In this document: in pieces, positions 31,104-32,336 of the stretch | Numbering within the stretch: position 1 is the stretch's first letter | How the letters are laid out: every line of letters begins with the position of its first letter | From: Candidatus Woesearchaeota archaeon | GTDB taxonomy: Archaea > Nanobdellota > Nanobdellia > Woesearchaeales > JACPBV01 | DNA length: 32,336 bases | NCBI GenBank assembly: GCA_016188175.1 | Contig: JACPII010000038.1 | Location: forward strand, 1 to 32,336 | Direction: 5' to 3' | The notes under the pieces: generated by a model | The model's database searches: none | What the model was told of the DNA's origin: nothing | Seen by the model: only the letters and a program-made list of their open reading frames with translations | Position numbers and translations under genes: made by a program

Positions 31104-31880
31104 TTAACATCCGCCGACCATTCCCGGAAGGGATTCGAGCGCGGAAGCATCTCCACCAGCTATCTTTGATGCAAGGTTTATCATATCTTTCGGGAAAAAG
31201 AGCGTTTTCCATCGCATGACCTCTCGTAAAACCTCTGCATCAGTATAATCGGTGTATGCCGTTAGGTAAAGGGTGACTGCAAGGAGCGCTGGGTTGTGCT
31301 GGCAGCCGCAGACCGAATTGCCGTTTTTATCAGCACCTGCAGGCCCTACCCCGCAGCAGTATTCGCAGGAAACCCCTTTCGGAGTGCTTGCAAGGTTCAC
31401 ATACCGTTTGAACGCCTCTGGATTGCTCTTCTCAACTTCAGCCTTGAGCGGCCTGAACATTTTGGAAAGCGTCGAAAGCGCGTTAACCGGGTCATCAAAC
31501 GTTACCCCTAATTTTTCCCCATATTCAGGGGTTCCCGTGGGAAACATCATTGCCATAACCCCATCCGCGCCGCCTGCCTCACTCAGGGGAAAGACCGCAG
31601 CAACCGTTTGGGCGGTTGATTGGAGCCCATCAAGGTTCACCTTGCTTAGGTCGCCTTTGCCCGCAAAAACAGATGTCTTCGAGCTTCCAAACCCGAGGAT
31701 GCTTATCCCTGCATTGGAAAGGGAACTTATCTGGACTTGGTTGATGACTACCATAACTACAACTGCCCCAAGAAGTGTAATATTCAGAGGATTGAATGCC
31801 TTCTCCTCTGTTTTATGGGTTTTTCCCCTTTCTGCCCCATGAACCTTCTCATTTATCTCTTGATCATGCTTGTGTTCCAT
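31104..31880 (-). CDS. Membrane-anchored Cys-rich protein ending in LPGMVGGC
   Basis: The protein has 258 aa. A charged His/Lys/Glu-rich N-terminus is followed by one helix (about 33-48), then an outside domain. A cysteine cluster at Cys172, Cys175, Cys176 (SCEYCCGVG) and Cys191, Cys193, His195 (VCGCQHN) is followed by helical ALLAVTLYLTAY and LREVMRWKTLFFP. It loosely resembles the PCYCGC-type metal-binding motif, though I cannot assign that family. It ends LESLPGMVGGC, with Cys258 last, as in the 76-aa neighbour. It is the first gene of the redox operon; GGAGGGGG (31885-31892) precedes its start. Confidence 0.85.
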   Translation of the reverse strand: MEHKHDQEINEKVHGAERGKTHKTEEKAFNPLNITLLGAVVVMVVINQVQISSLSNAGISILGFGSSKTSVFAGKGDLSKVNLDGLQSTAQTVAAVFPLSEAGGADGVMAMMFPTGTPEYGEKLGVTFDDPVNALSTLSKMFRPLKAEVEKSNPEAFKRYVNLASTPKGVSCEYCCGVGPAGADKNGNSVCGCQHNPALLAVTLYLTAYTDYTDAEVLREVMRWKTLFFPKDMINLASKIAGGDASALESLPGMVGGC

Positions 31881-31882
31881 TA

Positions 31883-31922
31883 TCCCCCTCCATGCTTGTG
31901 TTTCGAAAATCCTTATTTTATT
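31883..31922 (-). promoter_or_regulatory. Ribosome site and weak promoter of the redox operon
   Basis: On the minus strand GGAGGGGGATA leads into the ATG at 31880. An AT-rich GGGAATAAAATAAGG box (about 31912-31925) could be the TATA element. This differs from the leaderless style of most promoters here. The box also overlaps the left flanking repeat of element E4. Confidence 0.4.
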
Positions 31923-31927
31923 CCCTA

Positions 31928-32055
31928 TATTTGTTTAGCACCCTAAAGTCGAAATCATTTATCTATCGACGGCGAGCGCGTCGCGGGGGGTCGCCCCATC
32001 CGGGGACGCAGCGCCTGAGGCGTATCGTCTTGATTTCGAAGGTGCTAAACAAATA
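31928..32055. mobile_element. Palindromic element E4 (128 bp) with flanking 8-bp direct repeat
   Basis: The outer arms TATTTGTTTAGCACC (31928-31942) and GGTGCTAAACAAATA (32041-32055) are perfect over 15 bp. The inner arms TCGAAATCA (31949-31957) and TGATTTCGA (32031-32039) are perfect over 9 bp. The spacers are 6 nt left and 1 nt right. The 73-nt core has GTCGCGGGGGG..CCCC then CCGGGGACGCAG, nearly the same as E2 although the arms are unrelated. TATTCCCT flanks it at 31919-31926 and 32057-32064, like a target duplication. Confidence 0.75.
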
Positions 32056-32261
32056 CTATTCCCTTATTTCCTTAACCACCCTACTTTTATTCCCTTATTT
32101 CCTTAACCACTCTTCCTCAAATCTACTCCATTTAACCCTTCATCTCTCTTTCAACCACCCACTTACTTATCATAACCCTTCTTCAAATATACTCACTTTA
32201 ACCCCCCTAGGGAGTTCTTCCCGATATTTAAATAAGCTGAAATTATAGGGAAAGAATAGGG

Positions 32262-32273
32262 AAAATATATAAA
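32262..32273 (+). promoter_or_regulatory. TATA-like promoter near the right edge
   Basis: GGGAAAATATATAAATC is centred about 27 nt before the ATG at 32297. That is the leaderless spacing seen elsewhere in the window. Confidence 0.4.
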
Positions 32274-32296
32274 TCTTGGCCTAACTCTTTGGTCCC

Positions 32297-32336
32297 ATGG
32301 GGGAAAGAATAGGGAAAGGAAAAGGCATCTTGTTTA
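32297..32336 (+). CDS. Possible start of a gene running off the right edge
   Basis: An ATG at 32297 opens MGERIGKGKGILF and stays open to the window end. The only support is the TATA box at leaderless distance. The GGGAAAGAATAGGGAAA repeat lies inside these first codons and also upstream, so this may be non-coding. Confidence 0.3.
   Translation, partial: MGERIGKGKGILF

Larger units (their letters stand above)
31881..32296. other. Intergenic region with element E4 and polypyrimidine repeats
   Basis: No gene is credible here. After the operon promoter comes element E4 (31928-32055), then a strongly pyrimidine-rich plus strand with a 23-bp direct repeat (32057-32079 and 32088-32110, beginning TATTCCCTTATTTCC). 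GGGAAAGAATAGGGAAA occurs twice (about 32248-32264 and 32301-32317), either side of a TATA-like box. Confidence 0.65.

Noticed and set aside
32057-32110. CRISPR-like direct repeats
   Set aside because: Only two units with an 8-nt spacer, no further repeats and no cas genes. The same applies to 28065-28130.

Overview
This window is archaeal. Good BRE/TATA-type boxes lie 25-30 nt before many start codons, so several messages look leaderless (9953, 12598, 14906, 15006, 18327). Genes inside operons instead carry Shine-Dalgarno sites. The gene content (XPD-type Fe-S helicase, Pcm, PdxS/PdxT, tandem-domain Lrp/AsnC regulator, N-sequon-rich surface proteins) fits. A DPANN lineage such as Woesearchaeota is my best guess, but it is inference; no rRNA or tRNA gene was found to settle it.

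Layout. 1-146: tail of an integrase-type transposase. 284-7992: a surface-glycan or lipid modification block with two B12-binding radical SAM enzymes (one behind a [2Fe-2S] ferredoxin), a GT4 glycosyltransferase, a SAM methyltransferase overlapping a UPF0104 flippase-like membrane protein, and UDP-glucuronate decarboxylase. 7983-12218: XPD/DinG helicase, pcm, pdxS and pdxT. 12598-13890: a glycosyltransferase-HAD phosphatase fusion that looks like a one-protein glucosylglycerate (compatible solute) synthase. 13932-15752: a tandem Lrp/AsnC regulator divergent from a membrane protein, with an AT-rich inverted repeat between them. 15939-16948: a MNT/HEPN toxin-antitoxin pair. 16932-18327: a hotdog thioesterase and a VIT1/CCC1 metal transporter.

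18884-26455: an overlapping three-gene unit. It holds a 1345-aa secreted Cys-rich protein with a pretoxin-like segment and a compact C-terminal domain, a small cytosolic protein starting in its stop codon (candidate immunity protein), and a secreted C25-like protein that seems to lack the catalytic dyad. 26571-28037: a DUF1858/A-type Fe-S carrier fusion followed by a YgfZ-like protein. 31880-28101 (minus): a six-gene redox/metal operon with CcdA, a CuA cupredoxin, a YcdB/PepSY-like secreted protein, a small Cys/His protein, and two membrane-anchored proteins that both end in LPxMVGGC at the extreme C-terminus.

The intergenic gaps carry unusual palindromic elements. At least two (18372-18502 and 31928-32055) share a GC-rich core and nested-stem layout but have different, still complementary arms, and each is flanked by an 8-bp direct repeat. 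A second family has a CGAGCGAAGCGAG core between variable complementary arms. The strongest candidates for something undescribed are the LPxMVGGC operon, the toxin-like operon and these palindromic elements.
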